Of a DNA stretch of 64,000 nt, positions 25,940 through 40,900 are shown one piece after another. The notes beneath the pieces were generated by a model, which saw only the letters and a program-made list of their open reading frames with translations, had not been told where the DNA came from and ran no database searches. Every line of letters begins with the position of its first letter. Positions within the stretch are counted from its first letter, which is position 1. The translations under genes and the position numbers were made by a program. The stretch is from Calditrichia bacterium (GTDB lineage Bacteria > Calditrichota > Calditrichia > Calditrichales > J004): assembly GCA_020635035.1 (NCBI GenBank), contig JACKAO010000003.1:372001-436000 (forward strand), written 5' to 3'.

Positions 25940-28900
25940 TGTTTAAAAGAAGCCTTTTTTCAATACTTGCGTTTGCACTGATTTCATTTACCCACGTATT
26001 TGCTGACCAGGGTTCTGCTTCCGGTACAGATTATATGTGGACAAGCAATGGTGCACCGGGTCCGCAGACAAATTTTGACTGGATCGAAATTGGTGATAAC
26101 ACACCAAATTTCAGCTGGGCAGCAACCGGTAGTATTGATTCAGTTGATTTACCCGCGGGTTTTGATTTCAGTTATTTTGGATCAGCAAGAAATCAGTTCT
26201 GGATATCAACAAACGGTTGGTTGAGTTTTACGAGTCCGGGTACAAATACTTTTAATACACCTGGTTCATTGCCTGCTGCCGCAGCACCTGCTGAAATTGT
26301 TGCTCCCTATTGGAGTGATTTAGAAAGTACAACCAGCGGCTCTATTTATGTTGATACAGTTGGAACGGCACCTTTTAGAAAAATAATTGTTCAGTGGGAA
26401 GTATTTCTGGACCCCATAGGAGAACCACTGATATTTGAAACAATTTTATATGAAACTACAAATCTTGTAAAATTTCAGTACAAGACCGTTGACCCAATAT
26501 TTAATGGGCCTACGGCGACTGCAACAATTGGTCTTCAGGAGAACAGCTCGAGTGCTGAAACGTTCCATGATCAAAGTGACATTAATCCAATTCCAATTTC
26601 TTCAGGTTTTGCTCTGCTATGGCATGGAGAAGCTTTGACCAGTGCAGATGCAACCATTATCCCGACTACAATGGATGTTAACACTCTCGAAATCTTCACC
26701 TATACGATAGACAACATTGTACCTTCAGCGACAGATGTCCTGGGGAAAATTGACCGGGTAGCTATTTATGTTCCGGTTGATTTTAGTTCAACCACAGTCA
26801 CTGGTATTTCCGTAAATGATAGTTCTGTGTTTATACAAAACTCTGCTATTAAACCAACGCAGCGTGGATTTGCCACCTGGCAGAAAGTTGGTGATAGCCT
26901 GATTGTGCGTACAGCCGACTTTGAAGTTATTAATTCGCTTATTGTAAACTTTGTAGCATTTTCTTTACCTGCATCAGCTGGGAATAGTTACGGCTTTGCA
27001 TCAACATCCAATGCACGTCTAGACACAACCTCCATAATAACAAATAATGGTCCGGCTTCATCCGTTTTAGTAAATCCGGAAACCCCACAGCTTGATTATC
27101 TGACAATTACAGGTACTACAAGTATTACAGCAGGAGCTCCATTAACGCTTAATGTTAATGCGTTTGATCAGAATAATAATCCATTTAGTTTTACGGGAGA
27201 TGTTGTCTTCACTGCTTCCGGAACGGGAACATCCATTTTCAGCCCCGACACTCTTTCATTCAGCAACAGCAATTCTGAGCAGTTTACAGTCTCAAATCAG
27301 ACAAAAGGGACGTTTAATATCCGGGCTGAAGTTGATGGTAATCCAAGTGTTTATGGAGTAAGTAATTCAATAACAGTGAATGCTGCTAGTGCATCATCAA
27401 TTACAGTCCTTTCCAGTCAGGATTCTATTAAAGCAGGTGCGGACCGTTTACTGCAGGTTGCAGTTAATGATGTCTTTGGTAATAGATTGGGCGCTGATTC
27501 CACAGTTAATTTCAGTGTTTTATCAAACGGAGGTACCGGTAGTATTTCTTTACCTTCTTCAGTTGCAACCGATGCTAATGGAATTGCTCAAGTGAGTTTT
27601 ACAGCCAGTACTGTTGTGACGGCCACATCAGGCGTGAATGATGTTATAAATGTTTCTTCCGGAGCAGCGTCGGGCCAGATTAACATGGTTGTAAAAGCAA
27701 ATAATGTGAGTTATTACAGTTTTAGTCCGACTGGTGCAAATTTGACGGCAGGCGATGCCGGAAGAACATTCACAATAACTGCGCGAGATCAATTTGGTAA
27801 TACTACGACAAGTGCATCTATTAATTTATCCACTCCCGGATCTACAACTGCATCTATTCCGGGAAGCGCAACTTTCAGTGGAAGCCAGGCATCTGTGCTG
27901 GTAACTGATACAAAAGCGGAAACTTTTATTGTTAAAGCTACAAATTCAATCTTGCCAAATGTTACAGGAACCAGTGGCAATATAGTTGTTGACCATGCAA
28001 CAATTACAAATTTGAATGTTTTATCAAGTTCATCAGATATAAAAGCCGGGTCAGAAAGACTTATCCAGGTAGCCCTGGAAGATGATTATAATAACCCTGC
28101 TGCAGCAGGAGAAGCTGTCATCTTTAATGTTACGGGTGGCGGTGGTACATTTGAAGGAGAAACTAATTCGGTCACTGTTTATACAAACAGCTTTGGGATT
28201 GCTGATACCGTGTTTATTTCAGGCACTACAGCGGGCATAAATAATGTGATTCAGGTTAGCTATAATCTTTTAAATCAAAATATAATAATTCCCATAATAG
28301 CTAATAATGTAAGTTATTACAGCTTTAATCCTTCTAGTGATACTTCATTTACAGCCGGTGATCCAACGGGTGTGGACTTTACAATCACTGCTCTGGATCA
28401 ATATGATAATTTAGCTACAAGTACTCCGATTTCAATCACAACACAGGGTACAGCAACAGCATCATTTAATCCAACTTCGCCTGTAAGTTTTACAGGTAGC
28501 ACAGCAAATGTAACAGTAACGGGTACAGAAGCAGGAGTATTTACACTAAAAGCCACTAAAGACGCAACCAATATTGCAGGAACCAGTGGATTGGTGACAG
28601 TTAATGCCGGTGCTGCTGATCAGTTTGCAATACTGTCAAGTTCGGCGAATATCACTGCTGCAACCAGTAGGATACTACGGGTACAATTGCAGGATCAATT
28701 CAATAACGCGCTTGGTTCCGGTATAAATGTTACTTTTACAAGATCAAGTGGTACAGGTCTGTTTAGTAATGAATCAAACATTATCACAGGGCTTACAGAT
28801 GCAGATGGTATTGCTGAAGCAACATATACCGCAAGCGCAACCTCCGGCGGTACAGATGTAATTGATGTAACATATGCTCCGGCAACACCCGGCCAGATAA

Positions 28901-31900
28901 GCTTAACTGTAGTTGCAGGTACTCTTGCCCGCCTGAAAATACAGAAAACTGCTATTGCAAATGGATTTGAACTGGCTGATACGACTTTGACCGCAGATGG
29001 TGGTTTTACCGTTTATGCAGCCGGTTATGATGCAGCCGGTAATTTTATCGGATTGCAAAATGCAAGCTGGACCGGTTATGGAGTTGTCTCCGGCAATCTG
29101 ACACCAGGTGTTCCTGCAAACAATGCAACATTTGATGCTGTTGGAACAGGCGCAGGATCGATAAGGGCCACAGTAAGCGGTATAACAGATAATACCGGCG
29201 GTATAACCGTTACAGCCGGTGTTACAGCATCTATTGACATTATGAATGCCCCTAATAATGAAGGAAGTTCTGTTGCACCTTTCGTGATAAATGCAGGACA
29301 AGCAATTACATTGTTTGCAAACGGTTTTGATAGTGATGGCAATTTCAGTGGAAATGTTGCTGCCGACTGGAGCGCCGCACCTGTCAGCTTTAATGCTTAT
29401 CTGAATGACAACGATAGACTGGCTAAAACCAATATTTTATTTTTACCAGAAACAGCGGGAAATGTTACTATAACTGCTGATTTTAGTGCATTACAAGATC
29501 AGGTAACAAACATTACTGTTAATAATAGTAGCGATTTGGCAAAAATTGTCATCCAAAAAAATGCGACAGATGGCGGACCAGTTTTGGGTGATACGACAAT
29601 CAGTGCTGTTGAAACCTTAACTGCTTATGCGGTTGGCTATGATCGTTACAATAATTTCTTGGGAACGCAGGATACAGCCGTCTGGACCGGTTCAGGGATT
29701 CTTTCTGGGAATATAGCGCCTACAACGAATAGTACTTTTGTTATATATACTCCGGCTAATTCAAGCATAGGTTCAGGCAAGTTTAATGCAACAGTTGGTA
29801 GTATTAGCGGATCAAGTGGTTTGGTTACCGTTGTTCCGGGTCCGATAGACACATTGAAAGCACTTGGAACTACAACGTTAAATGGTGCTGCCGGCAGTAC
29901 GCTTAGCAATCTATTGGAAGTTCAGGCTTTGGATGCAAAGAATAATCCGGTTGCTGATAGCACAATTAATTGGGCAATATCGGTAGCTTCAAGCAATGAT
30001 GGTGGCGCTATTGCTCCGCAAAACGGTGGTCTGACGGACGCGCAAGGCATATCTAGAGCATCTTGGACACTAAGGAATACAACATCAGAATCACCGGACA
30101 ACGCAACGGCCTCATACGGGTTGTTAACACCTGTTACGTATACTGCAAATTTAACTGCATCTTCTGGAAATTCTTTATCAATTATAAGTCCTGCAGCTCC
30201 GGGTGTGTCAGGTACAGTGGGTTCTCAATTAACAGGCAGTCCTTTCCGGGTGCGTGTTCTTGACACAAACAATAACCCTGTTCAGGGAGTTCCGATAGCT
30301 TTTTCTATAATATATAATCCACCGCAGGCAGATGGTGATACCCTGACCATCTCCAACACGACTACTGATGTTAATGGTGAAGCGGCAACAGTTATTACAC
30401 TGGGTACCAAGGTTGGCAGTTATATTGTCGCTGCATACAATGCCGGTTTATCACCAACGGAACAGAAGTATACATATACTGCAGGACCTGGAATAGCTGA
30501 CAGTCTTGTATTGGTTTCAAGTCCGTTTGAACCAACGGTTAATACCACGGTTCCAATACAGGTTAAAGCTGTTGATCAATATGGTAATGCCAGATCAGGA
30601 GTAAATATTAATTGGAACCCGGCTGTAGCGAATAATGGACCATCAGGAACAGACGGAATTGTTTCTGTAAACTGGACATTAGGGGATAGTAGTGGAACAC
30701 AGACGCTGACAGCTTCACTCAGTTCACCTGAATTTACTCTGCCTATTTCAGTCAATGCTCTTCCCGGGGCTGCGACTGATGTTCAGATAGTTTCCGGAAA
30801 TAACAGCACAACAGTTGCCGGAAGCACTCAAAGACTAAAAGCCCGGGTAGTTGATGCTTTTGGTAATGGAGTAGCAAATCAGCGGGTAGACTTCACGCCA
30901 CTTACGAGCATGTCTGCCTTAAACTCTGTTTCAAATGACACAGGGTATGTTACTGCTGTTTATCGTACACCATCTAATCTTGACTCTTCAAACGCCCAGG
31001 TTGCATTGAGCGGAATTGCAACACGAACGTTTAAAGTTTATGGAATACGCTATTTTGCCAATAGTCTTGCCCCCAAGGGTGTAAACACGGGTGATGCAAA
31101 TGTGCCTTTTTCTGTTGTTGTAAATAATCCGGGCCCTTCGGCGATAAATTTAAGTACTGCTAACACAATTTTCAGTATTCCTGATCTTACACCACCGGAC
31201 GAAAATAGTTTATTGTCACCTGTCTTATTGTCTCCCAGAGATACAACCCGTTTGTATTTTAACCCGATAACTATTTCCGGCGATTACCCCAGTGGCAGCT
31301 ATACACCGGAAATAACCCTTGTTAATAGTACTGAAACAATGAATGGAACAATCCATACAAATCCGGGTGAATTATCAATTTCACCTTTACAGATTACATC
31401 TATTAACATTCCGAGTGCTGATGATACTTTAGTCACTATTGGAAGTACTATTCGTATTGAAATGCAGGTGATGAATAATAGTTCTCAAACAATCGATACG
31501 TTTAACCCAACTTTAAACTTTGCGCCTTCACTTGTTAATGCCACAATTACTCCGGATCCTGATAATCCGACTTCAATTGCAGGTAATACACCAGATGTTT
31601 TTAGATTTGATGTTAACATCGGAACTGCGGTAAATACTTATACAGTTGATGGCAGGATATTTGCCGAAATTCAGGGGACTTCTGATGAAGTTTTCGATCT
31701 TGAATCAGCCCAAACTGCAACATTCAGAGTTGTTCAGTTAGCTCAGGTTCAGTGGTTAAGCTACAGCCCTGACACAGTTTCAGTAAATCAGCAGGTTGGT
31801 TTTTCTGCACAGGTATTTAATAACAGTAACTTTGATGTTTTCTTAACACGAGCTACAGCTTCAAATGATACGTCTACCAGGTTAGTGGTCGGTTCTGATG

Positions 31901-34900
31901 TTTATTTTCTTGCTGCCAATCAATCATTATTGGCAATGGATACAACTACCTTAACTTTTGCAGGTGGAACAGCCCCGACGACAACTTCATTGCAATTGTT
32001 CTTAAGAGGAACACAGGAGGGCAATCCCTTCTATAAAGCATTTTCATCTGACACCATTGCTACAACTCCGGATCTGACCATCCAGACGCCTGCTAATTTA
32101 GCTTTTAATCCAGTGAATCTATCATCCAGCCAGGTTAGCCAGGGACAGGAGAATGAGAATTTTACTGTAACAGTAGCCAACACAGGTCAGGCAGATGTTG
32201 TTATTAACTCGATAAATGATATAAAAGTGCTGGTTAATGCTAATTATATCAGTATGCTGACCAATGATTATACAAGTACACTTACATCGCATACAGCAAA
32301 CGATTTCCCGATTGAAGTTAAAAACGGTACGCCTATACCTTTTATTTTTAATATTAATATTCTGGATACAGCAACACCTTCTGTTGGCAGCGCCTTCAGT
32401 TCTGAAATCACTTTTTCTGATAAAAACAGTGGTACTCAGCAAACATTTACTTCGGGCACGGATTCATGGGATGTGCTGAGCAAAGCGGCATTATCAGTAA
32501 CTAACATATCGCTCACAAAAACAAATGTTAACCCAACGGATACTCTATCTGCCTATGTTACTGTTCAAAACAGCGGACAGGCAGAAGCAAATCTGACCGG
32601 ATTGGAATTGTATGTCAAGTTGAATAACCTTGTTATCTCTCCGGCTCAGCCATTATTACCTGTCCTTATTCCCGGAAATAATGGTACAACAGTTATAAGG
32701 TTTGATATTACGGTTCCGCAGGCAGCAGTTACAGGAACTGAATCAGTGGGTGCTTCGGGTTCAGGAACCAATGTATTGAGCGGCAAAACAATATCCATTC
32801 CTCTTAATTATAACTGGACGTTTGATATTGCGAAAAGTCCTACTATTTCTGTCGTTTCAGTTAATGCGAATCGTGATACAGTAAGTATAGGTCAGCAGGA
32901 ACCTGTTTTAGTAAGGATTAAGAATACGAGCACCAATCCATTCCTTGTAGATACTGTGCAGGTTAAGACAAGTTTTGGCAATTATACAAATCTGATACGG
33001 GTTCTAAGTCCTGCGCAAACAATAGCAGCAGGTGATTCCGTAGATATAGAAGTGCTTGTTGGTATTACAGGCACTGGCTCTGGTGTTGCAACCTTGGACG
33101 CCCGTGTAAGCGGAACTGTATTGGGGACTCGAATAACAGGTGAAAATGCCATTATAACTGACAGCTGGCTGGTGCAGCGCGCTGTAAATACAGCCATCAC
33201 CGGATTTACGCCTTCCGTGGTTTCGACAGGACAAAGTTTTAACTATGCCGTTACAGTGTCTAACAGTGGTCAGGCTGATTTGCTTATTGATACCGGCCGA
33301 ACAATTCTTTACCCGATAAACTCTTTAACCGATTCAGTGAAATTATCCGGTCCGGTTACCATCCCGGGCGGTCAATCAAAAGTTCTGACCTTTAATGCGA
33401 AAACATTTAATACTGCGTTGGCTGCCCAAATGATGCAGCTGCAGCTTTTTGGTACCGATAATGGGCTGCCTTATAGCCAAACCGTTAACAGCTCTGCAAA
33501 CTTCACTGTGCAAACAGAGGCAGATATGAATATTCTGTCGACCACTGCAGCTGAAGACAGTGTCAGCCAGGGACAGATTGCACAGGTGACGATCAGAGTT
33601 GAGAATACCGGTGCTGCAACACTTGTTGTGGATTCTTTGTTTATAGACAGCAATCGCGCTGCCCGCGTTAAGGTAAATCCTGTTAATGCAACTCTTCCAT
33701 ATCCTATAACCGCTGAAACAGGTAGTTTTGACTTTGTTGTTAGCTATTCTGCGCTTATTGTGACAGAATTGGAAAGGTTAGATGCGAATGCATACGGCCA
33801 TGATATAAACAGTAATATTTTTAAAAGTGACCTGGATGTTCCATTTTCATCAAGGCATGTTTGGACAGTTTTAACACCTCCGGATATTAATATAACCAGG
33901 GTGACATCTACCGATACTGTTGTTACCCAGGGACAATCCGCAATACTGGTTGAGCTGGATGTAACAAACAGCGGTGATACACCTGTTCAAGTTAATCCTG
34001 TTTCACTGGTAGCCGCCCGCGGCAGTTATACGCGCTCCTGGCAGGATGCTACTACATTTCGTTTGGATGGTAATAATACTACTTTAACGAGAAGAGTTCT
34101 TTTAACAGTTGGCAGTTCTTCTGCTACAGGATTAGATTCACTTTATGGAAAAGTTAAATACACAAATACTTTAACTTCTGAAACAACCGAATTTACAGAT
34201 ACTGATGTTTTCCATGAGTGGCGTATTGTACCCACAACATCATCAGCTATCAATATTGTTTCTGTTTCTACGCCTCTGAATTTTGTATCACAGGGACAAG
34301 GTCCTGATACAGTTAAGGTTGGTGTAAAAAATGGTTCAGCAGCACCTGCTGCTATAACCACCGTTGATCTCAATTTTGCATCCGGTAACAGCAATTATTC
34401 TTTTGGTACAGTAGGCGGTTTGCCATTAACTATTCCGGCCGGCGGCACACAGATTTTTAACATACCGGTAACTGTAAATGCGGACGCGCAAACAGGATTG
34501 GATGAAATTACAGCATCAATCAACTTTACATCATTGGGTATGCCAGGCTCTGTAAATAATCCGGATGCCAAAGATACCTGGACAGTGCAGCTAAGGCCGG
34601 CTGTTGTTATTGATAGTGTTGTTGTCAATCAGGATGTTGTTTCAACTTCGCAGGCAGGACTGCGCGCGTCTGTTTATCTGCATAATACAGCAAATGCTAA
34701 CCGTGCAACTGCAAGAATTACAAGCTTAGTACTTACACCGGAAGCAGGTGATTTCAGCACGCCAATAAGAAGTGATGTACCCGGTATTCCTTTACTGTTA
34801 CCACAAGGGACAAGCAGCCGGTTTGATTTTACATTTAATGCCGGAACAACTTCGGGAACTTTTAATTTTGATGCATCGGTAAATTATTTAGATATAAATG

Positions 34901-37900
34901 ACTTGACCGGTTTCCAGGAACCGGGTGCCACACAAATTGATTCGGTTGTTGTGCAAAATGCAGCCCTTCTTGCAATTACAGATTTTTGGGTTTCTCCTTC
35001 AACAGTCAGCGTGGGACAATCCGGGAATATTTATGTAGAAGTTTCAAACCAGGGTGAAGCAGGTCTGGAAATACGTTCAAAGTCAGTTAATGATAACCAG
35101 GGTAATACAATTGTTCCGGTTTTTAACGGACCACAGACACCTTTTAGTATAAACGGTGGAGCTGTTGATACACTGGTTTACACTTTTACAGCATCAAGTG
35201 CCGGTAATTTTAACTTTGATGCCAGTGTACAGGGTATAGATCTTAATTCGGGATTATCCAAGTCTGACAGCCGTGAAAATGAAGCAGATTTAGTTGTCGA
35301 AACTGCAGCCAGTATCTCTGTTGTGTCCACAACACCACTAACAATTGCCGACATTAATGAACCTGTTCGTTTTGAAGTAATTTTGCGTAATGATGGTGTC
35401 GCAGACATACAACTTAATAATTCACTTTTTCCTGCAGATAGCCAGACAGTTTTAGTTTTTGGTACTTCTGTTCCGACAATAATTTCACTTGATCCTGCAA
35501 GCCAGACGGTTTTAAATGGTAATGATACAACCCGGTTGGTTTTTGTTTCTACACAAATTTCCGCATCCCCCAATGTTATCTATTCACTGGATTTACGTTT
35601 AAATGGTTTATCTAATAGTGCTTATTATTTTAATAATCTGCATGCAGGTGATGTATTGTATGGGTTGGATGGTGTAACAATTGAATCAATACAGGCGGAT
35701 AGTTCCACCGCATTGCAAGGTTCCAAAGCTGTAATAAGTATGTATGTAAAAAATACACAGGGATTTCTTCCAGTTTATGAACCCGGAACAATTCTCTTCT
35801 TTAAACAAGGGGGTATTACTGTAACACCACAATATCAGCGGATTGATACAGTTACACAGGTTGGGGGCTTGACTGACCGTCTTATTTTTGATCTTGACCT
35901 AACAGGTCTTGATACTGGGTTGTTAACAATCTATGGTAAATTAAGTCTGGACAATGGGAATACAGAAATCAGCTCAGATGAAATAGGTGCTGGAATATTT
36001 GCTACCATCAATATTTTATCTGAGGCCCAAATAAATTATGTACAATCAAGCTACACACCAACCAATGTTATTTATAATCAAAAAGTGTTGTTTCAGATGG
36101 ATTTTAGAAATCCCGGAACAGCAAGTGTTAATATTGAAAAAGATAAAAGTTACATAGAATTCAGAGGTGCGACAGGTTTACCCAAACGCTATCTATTAAA
36201 TAATTCCACGATAGCAGGAGGTGAAACTGTTACGTTAACGTTCGCTGAGTTTGAGATTCCTACAAGTATTTCAAATTCAAATATTTTTTATCATCTTGAA
36301 GGTAAAATGCTAAACGGTCAGGATGTAATGAATGAGAATACTATCACCAATGCTTTCCAGATTGTTAATCCGGCTGCTTTAAGATTTCAAAAGATCGAAA
36401 TTGTTAAGGATCAGGTCTATCAGGGTGAAAAGAATATTTCAATAAACTACACATTGGAAAACACAGGCCAGTCCGATGCTATTATCACATCGATTAATTC
36501 AAAATTTTTAATGGGTGGCAATGACAGCACAGAAAACTGGACCAACACAACTCAAAACCTAATTAGTTTTTTCCCGGATACGATTAGTGCTGATGGTGGG
36601 GTTAAAGTTTTTCCGTTTACTTATGATCTGGCTATTGACGCCGGGACCGGTATTGTAACACCGCAACCAACCGTTACATTCAGAGATTTGCGCATTCCAA
36701 CAGTATCAAAAACCCCTGTTCCTGAAATTTTCCAAAATGATCTTGTTGAAATAATAAAACCGGCAGCGATCAGGATTGACAGCCTTATTTCAAAAGCACC
36801 GAACGCACCTTTCGTCAATAATACTCAGCCGTTTACCCTGGAAGTAAAACTTACCAATAATGGTCAGCTAAATGTCACTTCAGCCAGCATTGAGCTTAAA
36901 GCAGACGATGTTGTACAGGATACCAAAACAATAACGGATCTTGAGCCCGGTGATAGTAGAAAGATTCAATTTACTAACATTACAAAAGCAGCAAATACTT
37001 TATTCACTGCCCGTTTAGTTAATGTTCGGGATGCCGATGGTAATATTTTACCGGGCCAGCCACTTGATAATTCAGAGAACGTAGTTGTCCAGACGCCGCG
37101 CACACTTTCGGTAGCCAAGGTGGGGGTCACCGCTCCGCAAGCTTCTATTGAAAACAAAACAGTGGCTGTTGATCAGGAGTTTACTATCACTGCCAATATT
37201 GGACAAGCCGGGCAGTCTGCTTATGATGGTACCGGTAAAGTAACACTCACAAGACCTGCAAATTATAGTCTGTTGAGTGGAGAAACAGCAGACAAAAGCT
37301 TCAGCAGTGAAAATCTTGCCATATCCTGGAGACTAAAAGCAAATACAGCAACTGTAAACGACTCGGATAGTTTTGGTGTAAGAATCACTACTGCTCCGAA
37401 AGATCTTAATACTCTACTGGTTGTTCAGGATATTGGTACATCTGTTGGATTCAAAGTTAAAGCAGAGCCGATAGGGGACCTGAATGTTACAGATGTTGCA
37501 CCTTCAGTGAGCGATACGGTTGCGACTGAACAGGTTTTCACAGTTCAGGCCGCAATTGATATAAATGAAGGCTTGATGAATACATCGGCAGTAATAACAT
37601 TGCCGAGCGGATTCTCATTAACAGGAAATGATATTTTAACCAAAACATTCAATTCGGATACAGTCTTAAACTGGAATGTAGTTGCCCCTGCGGAAGTAAC
37701 CCAGCAATCATTGGTTAAATTTTCCGTCAAAGCAACCGGACAGGATAAGAATACTCTTGAGCAGAAAGAATCACCGGTCAAGGAATCAGTCTCTATTCGG
37801 TTAGTAAAAAGAGCAACAGTTGCGCTGATAGCAGAAATCTTAAGCCCGGGAGCAGAAGACAGAATTGTTTCAACTGAACAGCTGGTGGATCTTAATGTTA

Positions 37901-40900
37901 GGTTAAACAATAGCGGAACAGCCGATTTTGATAATTCCGGTGAAATTCAATTATCTGCTAATAATGGTATTACATTCCTTCCGGATAATCAAACCAGCAT
38001 AAAATTCAATACAACGAAGACAGGAAGAGATACTACAATTACGGTCAGAATTCCTGATACTCAGTTATTGTCAGGAAATATAGAAGGTACAATAGTAACA
38101 GATCCAAAAGACCTTATCAGTAATGTAAATGTGCGTGTGACAGATAGAACTGTTCAGCAAAAATTAATTTTCCAGAAACGCGCAAGTCTTGTTCTGTCAA
38201 TGGACAAATCTAATCTTGATGATAATAATATTTATCAAAGTGCTACAAACCAGGATACATTGTTGATCCATGCAATTATCAGGAATCTTGGAATGGCAGG
38301 TGTTAATAGTGATGGAAGAGATTCGGTTTCAATTGATACAACCGGCACCGGTTTAACATTAATAAATGGCTCTAAACTTAAACAAGCTTATGTATTAGGA
38401 GATACAATCACCTGGTATACAAGTACATCATCTGTTGCAAAAGATGCATTTGTTAAAGTGTTTGTTGATACCCTGCCACCTTTGGATGAAAATTCTGAAA
38501 CTTCAGCCTTTGTTAATGCTGGATCAAACCGCGATTCCATTCTTTACAGGTTTAATGAGATAAGTGAAATAGTCTTAACAGCAAAATTCCCTTCGAACCA
38601 ATCTGATACTAAAATTGTCTCCATTAACCAGGATACAATTGCGATTCAGGCTGATATTCTTTTTGATCCGCAATTAACTCTCAACCGAAATGCTAAACTT
38701 GTTTTACCACAAGGATATTCTGTTGTGGAGGGAAGCATTGAGCAAAGACCGCAATCGGTGACACAAAATGATTTCCATCCTGTCTGGAAGATTAAAGCAA
38801 AATCTGTAAAAACGGATCCGCAATTAGAATATGATGAAATTAAGATCCAGGCATCTGCCCGGAGCTCAATTATACCTGAGCGCACCAAAACTGCAACTCT
38901 CAAAATAAAGACCATTCCAAAAGCAAGGTTGGCTATTTCGGTAAGTATTACTGAACCAGCCGGCGCAACAGATGGAACGGTATCGGTTGGAACGCCATTC
39001 AAAATGTCTGCTGTTGTGACAAACAGGGATCTGGAGTCGGCAATCGATCAGTCGGATACAAGCCAGGTAACCATTTCACTTGATCCGACTTTTGAGTTAA
39101 TTGACAGCTTAGGCACATCATCTGCAGCAACGAAGGATTTTACATTAAATAACCCGGTTGAATGGTGGGTTAAACCGGGGGTTGTTACACCGTTGTCTTC
39201 CGATAACCCGGTTGATGCTCTTTTGGATTACCGGAATTCTCTTTCTAAATCCCGTACATCTTCGAGTGCTAAAAAAAGTACATCGGAAGAAGTACAAAGT
39301 CTGGATAAAAAGAAGCAGATATTCAGCGCGTTTACCCGGGCGGTAAAAGCATTCGAACTGCAGGCGGAAAGTGGTCTGCCGATTAAAGTAAGAATTTCCA
39401 ATGTCCCGGATGATGATGTCCTTAAGGTTCCGGCTGATCTTGAAAATGCTGGTGGCGACTCGATTAAAGTAAAAGTTGAAGCTGCCGCTAAAATCGATCT
39501 CGCAAGCACTGCTGCGCTTAGAAGTGACAGCACTCTTACAAGTGTTTCAACCGGGCAGGTTTTCCAGGTTAAAGTAACTGCTGGAGATAAATCTTCTAAT
39601 TTGACTGCTGCTCAGGCTGTTTTTACAATCCCGCCTGTGTTTTCTGAGAGCGGGGTAACAGAAGAAGTTGTTGTGCCATTGAATGAAAGCACAAATACTG
39701 CTTCTTTAAGCTTAAGTGTGCGCGATCAAAATATTGGTTCTGGTGCTGAAATTGTAACCTACCTGGTAGGAACTGATATAAACACAAATCAAATTTCAGC
39801 AACAAGCCTTAAAGACACTACGACACTTCTTGTTCAGCGCCGGCCGGATGTTGTTATAAAGTCAAAAATTGTTTCACCTGCATCTGCCGTATCAAATGGT
39901 GAGCTTTCTTATGGACAGAGTATAACATTTAAAGTCTGGCCGGAGTACGCCTTCCAGGATGCAAATTGGGCGGATATTACCGGTGGTAAGATAAAAATAG
40001 ATCAGGGCATTATTAATACATCAAAATTTGAATACCCTGGTTTACTTGAAAAATCTTTTGCAAATATTGGTGATACATTAACATGGAAATTGAAGGCACC
40101 TGTTCTGGAAAACAATGCATCGATTACAGCAAATGCGATTTTCACTTTATCGCAGCGTCCAATTGATAAAAACAGTAAAACAACAGTTGCTTCAAGTGAT
40201 CCGGCAAATTCATACGGTTTAACGGTCCGCGATAAAGAAATTATCCTTATTCCAAGAACTGTTACCAACAACAGCTTCCAGCAGGGTGATCAGGACAGAA
40301 TTCTGCTGGCGTTTGATATTGATAACCGTGGAAATCTTGATTCACTCCGGGCATCTTCGATTACGGTTAAATTTATTTCCAGTGATGGTGTTACGGAGAC
40401 CGTATTGAGTGCATCCGCTTTAGCTGAAATGTTCAGCCAGCTGAAAATCAAAAAGCTTGATTATGAAAAGCCGGTCAACTCGGATCTGGGAAAAACAAAT
40501 AATGTTCTTGAAGCAATAGACCTGGCAAGCATTGCACCAAATGCAAATCCTATAACTTTGAATTTTGCAGACACCCTTGTTATGGATCCGGACACCCTGG
40601 TTACAATCCAGGTACTTGCTGATTTTAAAGAAAATGCAAAAATACGAAGTTTCCGTACAAAGCTGGAAGATCTTGTTGTCTTCGATGTTTCCGAAGCAAT
40701 AAAACTTAACCTTGTAACCGGCAGCGGCGCAGATTTTCTTACAAGTGTGGAAGCCACATCCGAAAGCCAGAATGTGCTGTCACAGGATGAGAAGAAAAAC
40801 TTCTTCATTTATCCCAATCCATTTGGACGTGGTGAAGATGCGGATCAGCGTTTAGGTCGTTTTAACTTTTCTATTCCACCAGAATCTGGCAATTGCAATG

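Noticed and set aside
35178..35573. A 131-codon open frame on the minus strand within the giant gene, and many similar antisense frames in 27-41 kb
   Set aside because: They are by-products of the repeat-rich, Thr/Ser/Val-biased plus-strand gene. Their translations are low-complexity with no motif, signal or ribosome site.
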